NCBI GenBank assembly: GCA_002397315.1 | Contig: DHAE01000026.1 | Coordinates: forward strand, 127,263 to 191,262 | Source of the DNA: Comamonadaceae bacterium UBA4962 | Lineage (GTDB): Bacteria; Pseudomonadota; Gammaproteobacteria; Burkholderiales; Burkholderiaceae_C | Length of the DNA: 64,000 nt | Direction: 5' to 3' | Shown: positions 42,140 through 48,800 of the stretch, one piece after another | Numbering within the stretch: the first letter of the stretch is position 1 | Layout: each line of letters starts with the position of its first letter | Program-made: the position numbers and the translations under genes | Notes under the pieces: model-generated | Seen by the model: only the letters and a program-made list of their open reading frames with translations | Database searches by the model: none | Told to the model about the DNA's origin: nothing

Positions 42140-42722
42140 CCTGGTCCCCCTTCCACGGTTTCAGCTTGACGGGCCACAGGCCCGCGTGTTCGATCTCTCG
42201 GCGCGTCTCTGCGGCCCACCGCTCGCCCAGCAGCCGATGCGCGTTCCTGCCACCCTCCACCAGCTGGTACTGGTCGAACAGCTCGTGGCAGCCCACGCGG
42301 CCGGGAACCACCGTGCACAGCGGGAAGCCCCGGCGGTCGTCCACCTTGAGACCCATTCCCTTCCCCTGGTTCTCGTGGGCATGCTGGCTGTGGCCGTGGC
42401 GGCCACAGGCCTTGCAGGGCATGGCGGCGACGATGCGGCGGTAGGCCTTGCTGCGGAGCAATTCCTCCTTGGGAATGGTGGTGGGCACCGCGTGCGGGTC
42501 CACAGGCGCATGGGCCACAGTCCGCGCGAGCGCGGGCCGGCGCGCCTGGAGCGCCTTCAGTTGGAGCGTGAACACTGCGGACTCCATCACCGCACGTGCG
42601 CGCGCTGACAGGCGCTCCGCACGATCTGGCTTCGCCGCGGGCAGCCCCCGGGCGGCCGAGGCGAGCCGCGAGCGCTTGAGCCCCACGGTGCCGCGGCTCA
42701 TGGGCTTGGTGCGGGTCAGCAT
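42120..42722 (-). CDS. YbcO/DUF1364-like HNH recombination nuclease (200 aa)
   Basis: A basic N-terminus (1-60) is followed by CKACGRHGHSQHAHENQGKG near 104-123, then DDRRGFPLC and CHELFDQYQL. The CxxCG ... AH-x-N-x-GKG-x-G-x-K-x-D ... C ... CH order matches the small zinc-binding YbcO/DUF1364 nucleases found in lambdoid nin regions. Overlaps the neighbours by 20 and 7 nt. Probably helps process recombination or replication intermediates together with the RuvC-like protein two genes upstream. Confidence 0.65.
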   Translation of the reverse strand: MLTRTKPMSRGTVGLKRSRLASAARGLPAAKPDRAERLSARARAVMESAVFTLQLKALQARRPALARTVAHAPVDPHAVPTTIPKEELLRSKAYRRIVAAMPCKACGRHGHSQHAHENQGKGMGLKVDDRRGFPLCTVVPGRVGCHELFDQYQLVEGGRNAHRLLGERWAAETRREIEHAGLWPVKLKPWKGDQDGNGKA

Positions 42723-42970
42723 GCCGGTGCCTCCTCGCGCGGGGCGAACTCGATGCGCGCGCGCCAGCAGTCGGCCGGGCGCGCCCGTTTCAGCTTCACA
42801 ATCCGGTAGCGGGTGGTGGCGCGCGGACCGTTCGCCAGGATCAGGTAGTCGCCCACCTTGACGCCCTGGCCGTGGCCCACCACGGATGCCGTCTTGCCGT
42901 CCTCGCTCACCATGGTGAACGTGATGTTGTGGCCCCAGCGGGGGCTGGTGTAGTCGTGCGTGCTGCTCAT
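42716..42970 (-). CDS. Small basic protein (84 aa), SH3-like
   Basis: The ATG at 42970 overlaps the resolvase stop (ATGA). The protein is all-beta by pattern: HNITFTMVSEDGKTASVVGH, then VKVGDYLILANGPRATTRYR and IVKLKRARPADCWRARIEF. The VGDYL-ILANG block resembles SH3-like barrels. Small proteins of this kind are common between nuclease genes of phage early operons. Function unknown. Confidence 0.65.
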   Translation of the reverse strand: MSSTHDYTSPRWGHNITFTMVSEDGKTASVVGHGQGVKVGDYLILANGPRATTRYRIVKLKRARPADCWRARIEFAPREEAPAC

Positions 42971-43419
42971 GCCGCCCTCGCCTTCTTCTCGGGTGCAGCC
43001 TGACGGAACGTCCATCCGACCATGGCGGCGTCGCGCTCGTGCTGGTTGCAGCGGCCCTGCCAGCCGGTGTATGCCTTGAAGTTCTCGGCGGCGCGCTTGG
43101 GGCCCTTCGCCGCCGGGCTGATGCCTCGTGCGGGGATGCCCAGCTCCGCGCAGATGGCGTCGATCAAGCGGCACCAGGCATCCACGGTGCCCAGGTCACG
43201 CGCCGTGGCAAGCGCCGCGCCCTTCGCGGCCTTGCTGTGCGCGTTCCAGGCGCGGCTCTGCAGGCGCGAGTCCTCGTAGATCACCCAGTCCGGCCGGGCC
43301 GCGCGGATGGTGCGCTCCAGCTCGAGCGGCGTGATGGTGTCTAGCGCCACCAGTTTGCCGGCCTCGAAGGTGGCGAGGCCGGTGTCCATGCCCGGGTCGA
43401 TGCCCAAAATCTTGCTCAT
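42967..43419 (-). CDS. RuvC-like Holliday junction resolvase (150 aa)
   Basis: The ATG at 43419 overlaps the upstream stop (ATGA); the longer frame is a shadow. The RNase H-fold acids are visible: ILGIDPGMDTGLA (Asp7), VIYEDSRLQ (Glu near 50), and the C-terminal NQHERDAAMVGW with Asp in the last helix. A Lys/Arg-rich loop (AAKGPKRAAENF) precedes it. Length matches phage RuvC-like proteins of about 150 residues. It would resolve branched replication/recombination intermediates before packaging. Confidence 0.8.
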   Translation of the reverse strand: MSKILGIDPGMDTGLATFEAGKLVALDTITPLELERTIRAARPDWVIYEDSRLQSRAWNAHSKAAKGAALATARDLGTVDAWCRLIDAICAELGIPARGISPAAKGPKRAAENFKAYTGWQGRCNQHERDAAMVGWTFRQAAPEKKARAA

Positions 43420-44126
43420 GCCGTCCTCCGGGCGATCAGCGCGGTGAACATGCCGCCTTCCTCGCGCCATGACCGGTGCTTGCGCACGTCGGCGATCGTC
43501 GGCTTTGCCACGCCATACTCCCGGGCCAGTTCCCCGTCTGTGGCGCCAGCATCGAGGCGGGCGCGAATGGCACGGACCTTCTCCCAGTCCAGCTTTCCGG
43601 TGCATTGCTTCGCCCGGGCGATCCGCGCCCGCTGCAGCTGGGTAATGGATTTCCCGATGGCCTTGTCCTCACGCCGGCCAAGGACCATGTGCTGGTACTC
43701 AACGCATCGATCGTTCTCGCAGTCCACGCGCACCGTCTGCTGGTAGCCCAGCGGGCCCCGCTTGATTTGCCAGATGGTCCGCCGCACCGACGTGGGCACA
43801 CCATCCTTCCCGATACATGCCATTGGGCCGCGCCTGGGGTCCAGATACCCCGGCCACTCCAGGCAACCATCGAGCATCCGGCGGCTGCGGTTAGTGAGGA
43901 TCTGCAGCTTCAGTGCATCGGTGAAGTCCCAATCCTTGAGCACCCAGTGCGGAATGCCTTCGATGTAGACGCTACGGATCAGACCGTCAGCACCCAGCTC
44001 CTCAAGCACGGCACGCAGGCGCTGGCGCACCTCGTGGTTGCGGGAGCCGGCTAGGTCGAGCGTGCGCACCGGCCCATCGGTGATCCGGGCGAGCACGTCA
44101 TCGCGTGTGAATTCCATCTTCATCAT
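43416..44126 (-). CDS. HNH-like DNA-binding protein with degenerate catalytic motif (236 aa)
   Basis: N-terminal winged-helix-like part (1-70), then an HNH homing-endonuclease-like core: CLEWPGYLDPRRGPMACIG near 87-105, RTIWQIKRGPLGYQQTVRVD, then CENDRCVEYQHMVLGRREDK. The usual order is H-x-CDN-x-x-C-x-NP-x-HL-x-x-G. Here the first His is replaced by Val (VDCEN), so cutting is doubtful. A C-terminal resolvase-type helix-turn-helix follows (ELAREYGVAKPTIADVRKH). It may be a domesticated nuclease used as DNA-binding regulator. Confidence 0.6.
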   Translation of the reverse strand: MMKMEFTRDDVLARITDGPVRTLDLAGSRNHEVRQRLRAVLEELGADGLIRSVYIEGIPHWVLKDWDFTDALKLQILTNRSRRMLDGCLEWPGYLDPRRGPMACIGKDGVPTSVRRTIWQIKRGPLGYQQTVRVDCENDRCVEYQHMVLGRREDKAIGKSITQLQRARIARAKQCTGKLDWEKVRAIRARLDAGATDGELAREYGVAKPTIADVRKHRSWREEGGMFTALIARRTA

Positions 44127-44129
44127 GGC

Positions 44130-44909
44130 CTAGCCCCCCTGGAATGCGTCCACGCGCTGCTGCGCGGCGGCCTTGAGCGAACGGGTGCGCCGGCGGTCCT
44201 GCCACGCTCGCACCTTGAGGAGGCGCTGGGCCCGGGGCATGCCGCGGGTCAGCAGCGCGCGCAGCGTCTGCAACCTCTCCAGCGCCTGCGCCTTGGCCGG
44301 GCTGTCGGCGTGCACCTCGGGGGCTGGGAGTGCGAGCGCGGCGCGCGGCGCGGGCAGGGCCAGCTGCTCGCGCACGTCGTCGGGCAGCGTCTCCAGCCCA
44401 CCAGGGAGGCGGCCGGCGGCGATGGCTTCCTGCACGGCCCGGGTTCGACCCTCGGCGTCGTAGCCCAGGCTCACCTGCAGCTGCGGCCGCTTCCGCATGG
44501 CTCGGGCCTCACCGGTGATGCGTGCGTACGCCTCCATGAAGGCCTGCCGCGCACCGAACTTGTCGCCGACGGCGAGCAGCGGCGCTGCCAGCCCCCAGGC
44601 CTCCGCGATCTCGTTGTTCCAGACCACGGTGCAGCGCTCGTCCTGGCCGGACATGGCCAGGGCGTAGGCCTCGGCGGGCAGCAGGCGGCCCAGGGCGTGG
44701 TCCGCGTACTGCAGCACCGTGCCGGTGAGGATCAGGCCCCTGTGCTCGGCCCGGATGCGCGCCAGGGCCATCTGCAGCACCGGTTTGGGCAGGTGCGCCA
44801 GATCGTCCATCAGCAGGCTCAGCGCGGCGGGACGGATCTGCTGGCCGGCCAGCTCCATCGTGGCGCCCAGCTCCTCCGCGAGCCAGTCGCGTGCGTCTTC
44901 GTCAATCAT
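44130..44909 (-). CDS. Putative replicative helicase loader (259 aa)
   Basis: The start MIDEDARDWL (44909) is chosen because it overlaps the upstream stop by 8 nt. The protein is largely helical: LMDDLAHLPKPVLQMALARI, then ILTGTVLQYADHALGRLLPA. This resembles proteins encoded right after phage O-type initiators that bring the host DnaB helicase to the origin. The family itself is not recognised. The C-terminus is basic (RAWQDRRRTRSLKAAAQQR). The role is inferred mainly from the position after the initiator-like gene. Confidence 0.5.
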   Translation of the reverse strand: MIDEDARDWLAEELGATMELAGQQIRPAALSLLMDDLAHLPKPVLQMALARIRAEHRGLILTGTVLQYADHALGRLLPAEAYALAMSGQDERCTVVWNNEIAEAWGLAAPLLAVGDKFGARQAFMEAYARITGEARAMRKRPQLQVSLGYDAEGRTRAVQEAIAAGRLPGGLETLPDDVREQLALPAPRAALALPAPEVHADSPAKAQALERLQTLRALLTRGMPRAQRLLKVRAWQDRRRTRSLKAAAQQRVDAFQGG

Positions 44910-45858
44910 TGCCGCCCTCCCCGTTCTGCTTGGCACGACGCGCTGCACGCTCCCGCGAAAGGCGCTTCGCCTCCTCGATGGCGTCCGCGTTGGCGCTGGT
45001 CTTGTCGGTGGCCTGCGCCGCCGTGCCCGTCACCGCCTGGCCGCGGGCCCACTGGGTGCGGTAGCCCTCGGCGCTCGCCACCAGCACGCCCACGCCGTGG
45101 GAGTTCTTCACCACGAACGCCTCGTTCACGTGCACCACGTACCACGCGGCCACCAGCGGCGCCTCCTCGTAGCCCAGCCGCTTCACCAGCGACTTCACGT
45201 TGGCGTTCACCGGCGCGTTCCGCACGGGCAGCACGCCGTAGCGGGCCAGGAATGCCGTGCAGTAGGCGGTCCAGGTCGCCCGGCATGCGTTCTGCAGCGC
45301 CGTCTCCGGATCGTCGCCCTCACCCTGCGGGGCCGGCGGCGCAGCCGGCGGGAATGGTTCCTTGGCGGTTCTCTGTTGGTTCCTTTTACGGTTCAATGAT
45401 GATTTGGGTGCGCCTGGCGCACCGGTGGGGTGCGCCTCCTGCGGGGGTTGAGGTGCGCCATCTGCACCCCCTGGTGCGCCATCTGCGGGAGGGGGTGCGC
45501 CATCTGCACCGGGTGCGCCTGCTGCGGGGGGTGCGCTATTTGCACCCGGTGCGCCATCTGCACCCGAGCGTTTGCGCTTCGCAGGCGCTGCCCCCGGCTT
45601 GTAGCTCGCAGGCGTCACCGTGTAGCTGGTGCTGGAGTTCACACGGTACTCACGGAACACCGCGCCCACGGCCTGCAGCCAGGAAATCGCCTCCTGCACC
45701 GATCGCTCGGACAGGCACGTGCGCTTGGCGATCGTCGCCACGGACGGCCAGCACACCCCATCGTCGTTGGCTTGGTCGGCCAGCGAGATCAGCACCGACT
45801 TCTGGGCAGCGGACATGCCCTGGAGCGGCCAGCAGGCCGCCATCACGATCGTGCTCAT
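44902..45858 (-). CDS. Replication initiator-like protein with N-terminal winged helix (318 aa)
   Basis: Start at 45858 in ATGA overlap. Residues 1-90 form a HTH_36-type winged helix: GMSAAQKSVLISLADQANDD, then CWPSVATIAKRTCLSERSVQ and AISWLQAVGAVFREYR. A Pro/Gly/Ala-rich linker (about 95-190) contains repeated GAPGADGAPPP-like units in which short GGTGCGCC repeats are visible at 45420-45560. A C-terminal domain with YCTAFLARYGVLPVRNAPVN follows. This is the arrangement of phage O proteins, which often carry the origin within the linker-coding DNA, so the 45.42-45.56 kb repeats are origin candidates. Confidence 0.7.
   Translation of the reverse strand: MSTIVMAACWPLQGMSAAQKSVLISLADQANDDGVCWPSVATIAKRTCLSERSVQEAISWLQAVGAVFREYRVNSSTSYTVTPASYKPGAAPAKRKRSGADGAPGANSAPPAAGAPGADGAPPPADGAPGGADGAPQPPQEAHPTGAPGAPKSSLNRKRNQQRTAKEPFPPAAPPAPQGEGDDPETALQNACRATWTAYCTAFLARYGVLPVRNAPVNANVKSLVKRLGYEEAPLVAAWYVVHVNEAFVVKNSHGVGVLVASAEGYRTQWARGQAVTGTAAQATDKTSANADAIEEAKRLSRERAARRAKQNGEGGND
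45420..45560. repeat. GGTGCGCC iterons in the initiator gene; candidate replication origin
   Basis: GGTGCGCC or GGGTGCGC recurs at least eight times (seen as caccggtggggtgcgcctcc, gaggtgcgccatctgc, ctggtgcgccatctgc, gggtgcgccatctgc and so on), several times followed by ATCTGC. Lambda-type phages place origin iterons inside the O gene at the linker; this matches in position and spacing. Function is inferred; the repeats also encode the Gly-Ala-Pro linker. Confidence 0.45.
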
Positions 45859-46565
45859 TGGGATGCTGCCCCCTGCGCCTTCCGCGCCTGATGCCTGCCC
45901 CAAAGCCCCGCGACCCACTCCACCCCCTTCGGGGTGAACTTCGTGACGTTGAAGGCGTGCTCGGTGGCCGTGGCCACGCCCGACCGCACCACGAAGCGGC
46001 CCGCGTCAATGTGGCTCTGGTAGGCGGTCCACTCCCCGCCCAGGCGGTACATGACCTTCTCCTCTTGCAGGAACGCCCGGAACTCGTGTTCGTTGGCCCG
46101 CAGGAGCTTGGCGACCTGCCGGAAACCCTTGGCGCCGTTGGCGGCCACGTACCGGTCGACGTACTCGACCTTCGGCGCGGCTTCGGCGAGTTGCGCCCGC
46201 TGCAGTTCGAGCTGATCCGCCTGGTCGGCGGCTAGGCGCAGGGCCTGAGCCATCGTGCGCGGAATCGCGGGGGCGGCCTGGGCCTCCAGCTCCTGCCAGC
46301 GCGCGACCACGCGGCGGCGCAGCGGCAGGCTGTAGCCGGCGAGGAGCGTGTAGGTCAGCTCCTGCCCGAGGTGGAACGCCGTGGTGTAGCCCCGGGCGTC
46401 CTTGTCTTCCCGGACATGATCCAGTTCCGGATCATCCCGCAGGGCGTCCAGCATCGTGCGGATGTCGCGGTTCACGTGCGACAGGTCTTTTCCCGTCAGC
46501 TCGGCAATCTCGCGGCTACTCATGGTCAGGGGCAAAGCCCCCGTGGTGGCGAGGATCGCGCTCAT
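45855..46565 (-). CDS. Rha/KilAC-type phage antirepressor or regulator (236 aa)
   Basis: N-terminal pRha-like domain (1-95): MSSREIAELTGKDLSHVNRD, then FHLGQELTYTLLAGYSLPLR. Then a coiled linker and a KilAC/ANT C-terminal domain (about 125-236): KVEYVDRYVAANGAKGFRQV, AKLLRANEHEFRAFLQEEKV, then KFTPKGVEW. Proteins of this build act as antirepressors or regulators of lytic growth. Overlaps both neighbours by 4 nt. Confidence 0.85.
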   Translation of the reverse strand: MSAILATTGALPLTMSSREIAELTGKDLSHVNRDIRTMLDALRDDPELDHVREDKDARGYTTAFHLGQELTYTLLAGYSLPLRRRVVARWQELEAQAAPAIPRTMAQALRLAADQADQLELQRAQLAEAAPKVEYVDRYVAANGAKGFRQVAKLLRANEHEFRAFLQEEKVMYRLGGEWTAYQSHIDAGRFVVRSGVATATEHAFNVTKFTPKGVEWVAGLWGRHQARKAQGAASQ

Positions 46566-46873
46566 TGCCCGGCGCCCTCCGATTCGGGGGCCCCGAACGG
46601 CCCTATGAGCTTCGCGAGCGCGTCGATACGCTTCGAGTCATGGCTGATCTTGTCCACCACCATTTGTCGGTACGTCTTGCCGTGCACCAGCGCGTAGATG
46701 CAGTCGCGCAGCACCCCGGCGGTGTCCAGCCCGCGCGAAGCACAGTGCTGCAGCCACAGCTCGTGGGTCACTTCATCGATCTTGGTCTTGGCGTCGCAGG
46801 TAAGCTTGCCGAGCGGGCCGGCAATGCCTCGGGCGAACATCGGGTCGTCGTGGTCTTCTGGGGTCGTGCTCAT
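46562..46873 (-). CDS. Small early protein (103 aa), unknown
   Basis: Helical protein with an acidic start (MSTTPEDHDDPMFARG) and KTKIDEVTHELWLQHCASRG, then RDCIYALVHGKTYRQMVVDK. This layout (an EVTHELW-x-x-CA-RG helix, then a small basic helix) resembles short phage proteins found beside replication genes. Coupled to both neighbours by ATGA. Function unknown. Confidence 0.65.
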   Translation of the reverse strand: MSTTPEDHDDPMFARGIAGPLGKLTCDAKTKIDEVTHELWLQHCASRGLDTAGVLRDCIYALVHGKTYRQMVVDKISHDSKRIDALAKLIGPFGAPESEGAGQ

Positions 46874-47097
46874 GCGTCCGCCGGTGTGGTTCGTAGGGAT
46901 GAGCTCTGGGAAGGGGTGCCCTCCCCGGCCGCTCCGGAGTTCGGAAGATCAGCAACCTGGGGTTCCCAGGAGCGGCAGTGCTCAACCAGGGTCGCCAGGT
47001 GATGGCGCTCAGCGTTCAGGTCGGGGGATTCATCCAGCGTGCGCGCCACCGAGGCGAGCATCTGAAAAACACGTTCTTTTGGAGAGAGGTCATTCAT
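46870..47097 (-). CDS. Small early protein (75 aa), unknown
   Basis: Start at MNDLSPKERVF (47097). Helical N-terminal half (FQMLASVARTLDESPDLNAE, RHHLATLVEHCRSWE), low-complexity tail. Its start codon overlaps in antisense the start of the + strand gene at 47096, so the two genes cannot both be initiated freely from wide regions. No family recognised. Confidence 0.5.
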   Translation of the reverse strand: MNDLSPKERVFQMLASVARTLDESPDLNAERHHLATLVEHCRSWEPQVADLPNSGAAGEGTPSQSSSLRTTPADA

Positions 47098-47362
47098 GTC
47101 AGTACGTCCCGAAATCAAGCCCGGGGACCGGATCGTTGTTGAGCACTGGAGCTGCGTGGTGTGCAACGTCTATGCGCAGGGAAATGCGATGGGTGATGCC
47201 GAGGTGGTCTGCAGGCCCGAGAAGCCTGCGAACTTCGCGGTCCGATGGACCGGAGATGCTTGGGTGAGGCTCTACCCCGATGACCTGGGTGGATACGCAG
47301 AGAGGTACGAGCGCCTGCGTCCGTTCGTGGCTCAACTGAAGGCCGGGCGGTCAGGTGCCTAG
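47096..47362 (+). CDS. Small protein (88 aa) antisense inside the leftward operon
   Basis: The ATG at 47096 with GGAGAGAGG upstream. The protein looks folded (IKPGDRIVVEHWSCVVCNVY, then FAVRWTGDAWVRLYPDDLGG), with two close cysteines. It runs against the leftward early transcript between the Cro-like gene (4-nt tail overlap) and the 75-aa gene (head overlap). Expressed, it could serve in the lysogen, its transcript also being antisense to the Cro-operon leader. Unknown function. Confidence 0.55.
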   Translation: MSVRPEIKPGDRIVVEHWSCVVCNVYAQGNAMGDAEVVCRPEKPANFAVRWTGDAWVRLYPDDLGGYAERYERLRPFVAQLKAGRSGA

Positions 47363-47595
47363 CCATCGCTCACCTCCCCTACTCTCGCGCGACCGGCCTT
47401 GTTGGGACCTCGTCGGCGGGGTCTCAAAACCGTCGAGAGCTTCTCGAGCGTCGCGTAGCCCGGGTTCGGGATCCGGCCGTTCACGAATTTGGAGATCCAA
47501 GAATGGCTGACGCCGGACTGCTCTGCGATCTCCGCCCAGTCGCCCCGGCGCTGTGTGAGTCGGTCTCGGATTGCGTTGTCAAATCTTGCGGACAT
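47359..47595 (-). CDS. Cro-like HTH repressor (78 aa)
   Basis: ATG at 47595. The helix-turn-helix lies at about 19-45 (DWAEIAEQSGVSHSWISKFV, NGRIPNP), followed by a basic tail (LRPRRRGPNKAGRAR). First gene of the leftward early operon, divergent from CI. The predicted -10 (47602-47607) puts the transcript start at the ATG itself, so the message is probably leaderless; no Shine-Dalgarno is seen. Expected to bind the TAGCAA-N4-TTGCTA operators and favour lytic growth. Confidence 0.75.
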   Translation of the reverse strand: MSARFDNAIRDRLTQRRGDWAEIAEQSGVSHSWISKFVNGRIPNPGYATLEKLSTVLRPRRRGPNKAGRARVGEVSDG

Positions 47596-47601
47596 GACTC
47601 G

Positions 47602-47630
47602 ATCCTAGCAATTCATTGCTACTCAAGCAA
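47602..47630 (-). promoter_or_regulatory. Leftward early promoter (lambda PR/PL-like)
   Basis: On the minus strand TTGCTT (47630-47625), 17-bp spacer, TAGGAT (47607-47602). The spacer contains operator O1. It is nearly the same module as the rightward promoter at 48772-48800, where TTGTGT, 17 bp and TAGAGT enclose operator O4. Confidence 0.65.
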
Positions 47631-47644
47631 GCAACACTTTGCTA
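47606..47644. promoter_or_regulatory. Operators O1 (47606-47621) and O2 (47629-47644)
   Basis: O1 is the perfect repeat TAGCAA-ttca-TTGCTA; O2 is AAGCAA-cact-TTGCTA. Centres are 23 bp apart, on one face of the helix. O1 covers the -10/-35 spacer of the leftward promoter and O2 abuts its -35 and lies before the CI start. Likely binding sites of CI and Cro. Confidence 0.75.
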
Positions 47645-47667
47645 GCAATACTGAGCAGACTTCGTCC

Positions 47668-48051
47668 ATGCAAGTCAGCGCGCTAAACAAGGCTCTCGCG
47701 GAGAACCTTGAACACCACATGGTCCGCAAGGGACTAACGCAGATGGGTCTGGCGAAAAAGTGTGGTGTTGGCCAAACGACGATCAGCCTCTACCTGCATC
47801 CTGAGCGCCGCAAGCAAGGCAAGGACGGGAAGCCCGGGTCGGCAAAGTTGACCGAAGTGGAAATGCTCGCCTCTGCGCTTGAGGTCGAGTCGTGGGAATT
47901 GCTGCGGCCGCTCGATGGCGTGCAGCGGGATGTCTATGAACGCATTGAGGCCGCGTACAAGGTGCTCACCAAAGACGACGCGCCGGCCGGGGTAGACCCC
48001 CGCACCTCAAGGCAGGCGGCCAAAAGCAAGAAGGCCACCGAAAGCGCGTAG
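47668..48051 (+). CDS. CI-like repressor, short, without protease domain (127 aa)
   Basis: The ATG at 47668 is preferred over an open upstream extension that would run through the Cro gene and operators. HTH at about 20-48 (KGLTQMGLAKKCGVGQTTIS, then LYLHPERRKQGKDGKPGS). The C-terminal half is a short helical region (EVEMLASALEVESWELLRPL) with a basic tail. There is no S24/LexA-type Ser-Lys peptidase domain, which needs another 90-100 residues, so RecA-stimulated self-cleavage is not possible. Divergent from the Cro-like gene across O1/O2. Induction must come from another route, see the SOS-controlled operon downstream. Confidence 0.75.
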   Translation: MQVSALNKALAENLEHHMVRKGLTQMGLAKKCGVGQTTISLYLHPERRKQGKDGKPGSAKLTEVEMLASALEVESWELLRPLDGVQRDVYERIEAAYKVLTKDDAPAGVDPRTSRQAAKSKKATESA

Positions 48052-48072
48052 CCCCGCCCCGGATGTGGCGTT

Positions 48073-48321
48073 CTATGCGCCCTTGCCGCTGGCATTTCGG
48101 GCCAGCCAGTCTTCCACGTTGGTTGCACTGAGCACCGGTACCAGCACAGTGGACCGGCGGTGCACCACTACCCCCAATTCAATCATCTGATCCAGCTCTT
48201 CAGGTGACAGCTTAGGTGCAATTGCCGCCAGGCGAGCAGCGTAGAGTGACGTGACGCACCGTACATGCGGTGCTTTCGCCTCATCGTTGTCCATCTGGTC
48301 ATACAGGGTCTTCGCATCCAT
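48073..48321 (-). CDS. Small protein of the SOS-controlled immunity operon (82 aa)
   Basis: GAGGAG lies 6 nt before the ATG at 48321. Helical and acidic at the start (DAKTLYDQMDNDEAKAPH), then LYAARLAAIAPKLSPEELDQ and a hydrophobic strand with VVVHRRSTVLVPVLS. It follows the HTH gene with a 10-nt gap, so both come from the LexA-box promoter at 48624. A candidate antirepressor acting on CI, by analogy with Tum- or Coi-type proteins; no family recognised. Convergent with CI (21-nt gap). Confidence 0.6.
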   Translation of the reverse strand: MDAKTLYDQMDNDEAKAPHVRCVTSLYAARLAAIAPKLSPEELDQMIELGVVVHRRSTVLVPVLSATNVEDWLARNASGKGA

Positions 48322-48331
48322 CGATTTCTCC

Positions 48332-48610
48332 TCAAGGTGAAGGCAGAGGCGACAGGCCCTGCCCGATCATGGCCGCCAAACAGATGGCCTTGAATGGCTC
48401 TCCGAACAACAGTGTGTGAGCGCACTTGCAATAGAGCCCCGACAGCTCTCCAAGCTGGGTGGCGGACGGGCTACTCGCGCCCGTCTCCCAGGCAGACACG
48501 CACTGCCGCGTGATGCCTAACGTATCCGCAACATGTCCTTGCGACAACCGCGCCTCTCGTCGCGCCTGCTTCAGACGCCAACCCAACAATTTTTTGCGAC
48601 CTTCACCCAC
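48332..48610 (-). CDS. XRE-family HTH protein under LexA control (92 aa)
   Basis: GTG start at 48610 with TTAGGAG 8 nt upstream. HTH at about 12-50 (LKQARREARLSQGHVADTLG, ITRQCVSAWETGASSPSATQ). A short C-terminus with CKCAHTLLFGEPFK follows. The SOS box at 48624-48639 overlaps its -10. This makes it a DNA-damage-induced regulator within an immunity region whose CI lacks self-cleavage. Confidence 0.75.
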   Translation of the reverse strand: MGEGRKKLLGWRLKQARREARLSQGHVADTLGITRQCVSAWETGASSPSATQLGELSGLYCKCAHTLLFGEPFKAICLAAMIGQGLSPLPSP

Positions 48611-48623
48611 GTCGTTCTCCTAA

Positions 48624-48639
48624 CTGTATTTTTATACAG
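48624..48639. promoter_or_regulatory. LexA (SOS) box 2
   Basis: CTGTATTTTTATACAG; with flanks ACTGTAT/ATACAGT a perfect 7-bp arm. It lies 14 nt upstream of the XRE gene start and covers a TATAAA (minus strand) that serves as -10. Confidence 0.85.
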
Positions 48640-48757
48640 TATTCCACAGACTTCGCACGAAGCCAACAGCAAACGCCGATGGCATCGCAAGCCATGGTTG
48701 CGTTTCCTCAATTTTGATAGCGCCCTTTCCAGAGAATGCGCCATCGCGCTTCCGCCG

Positions 48758-48800
48758 TAGCAATATTTTGCTTGTGTCACTAGCAAACTATTGCTAGAGT
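48758..48800 (+). promoter_or_regulatory. Rightward early promoter with operators O3 and O4
   Basis: TTGTGT (48772-48777), 17 bp, TAGAGT (48795-48800). O3 TAGCAA-tatt-TTGCTT (48758-48773) touches the -35; O4 TAGCAA-acta-TTGCTA (48781-48796) fills the spacer. The centres are 23 bp apart as at O1/O2, about 1.15 kb away across the CI and SOS genes, the layout of lambda OL/OR. Confidence 0.75.

Noticed and set aside
47503..47667. Upstream extension of the CI frame
   Set aside because: It crosses the Cro gene and both operators, is Cys/Ser-rich, and leaves no room for a promoter.
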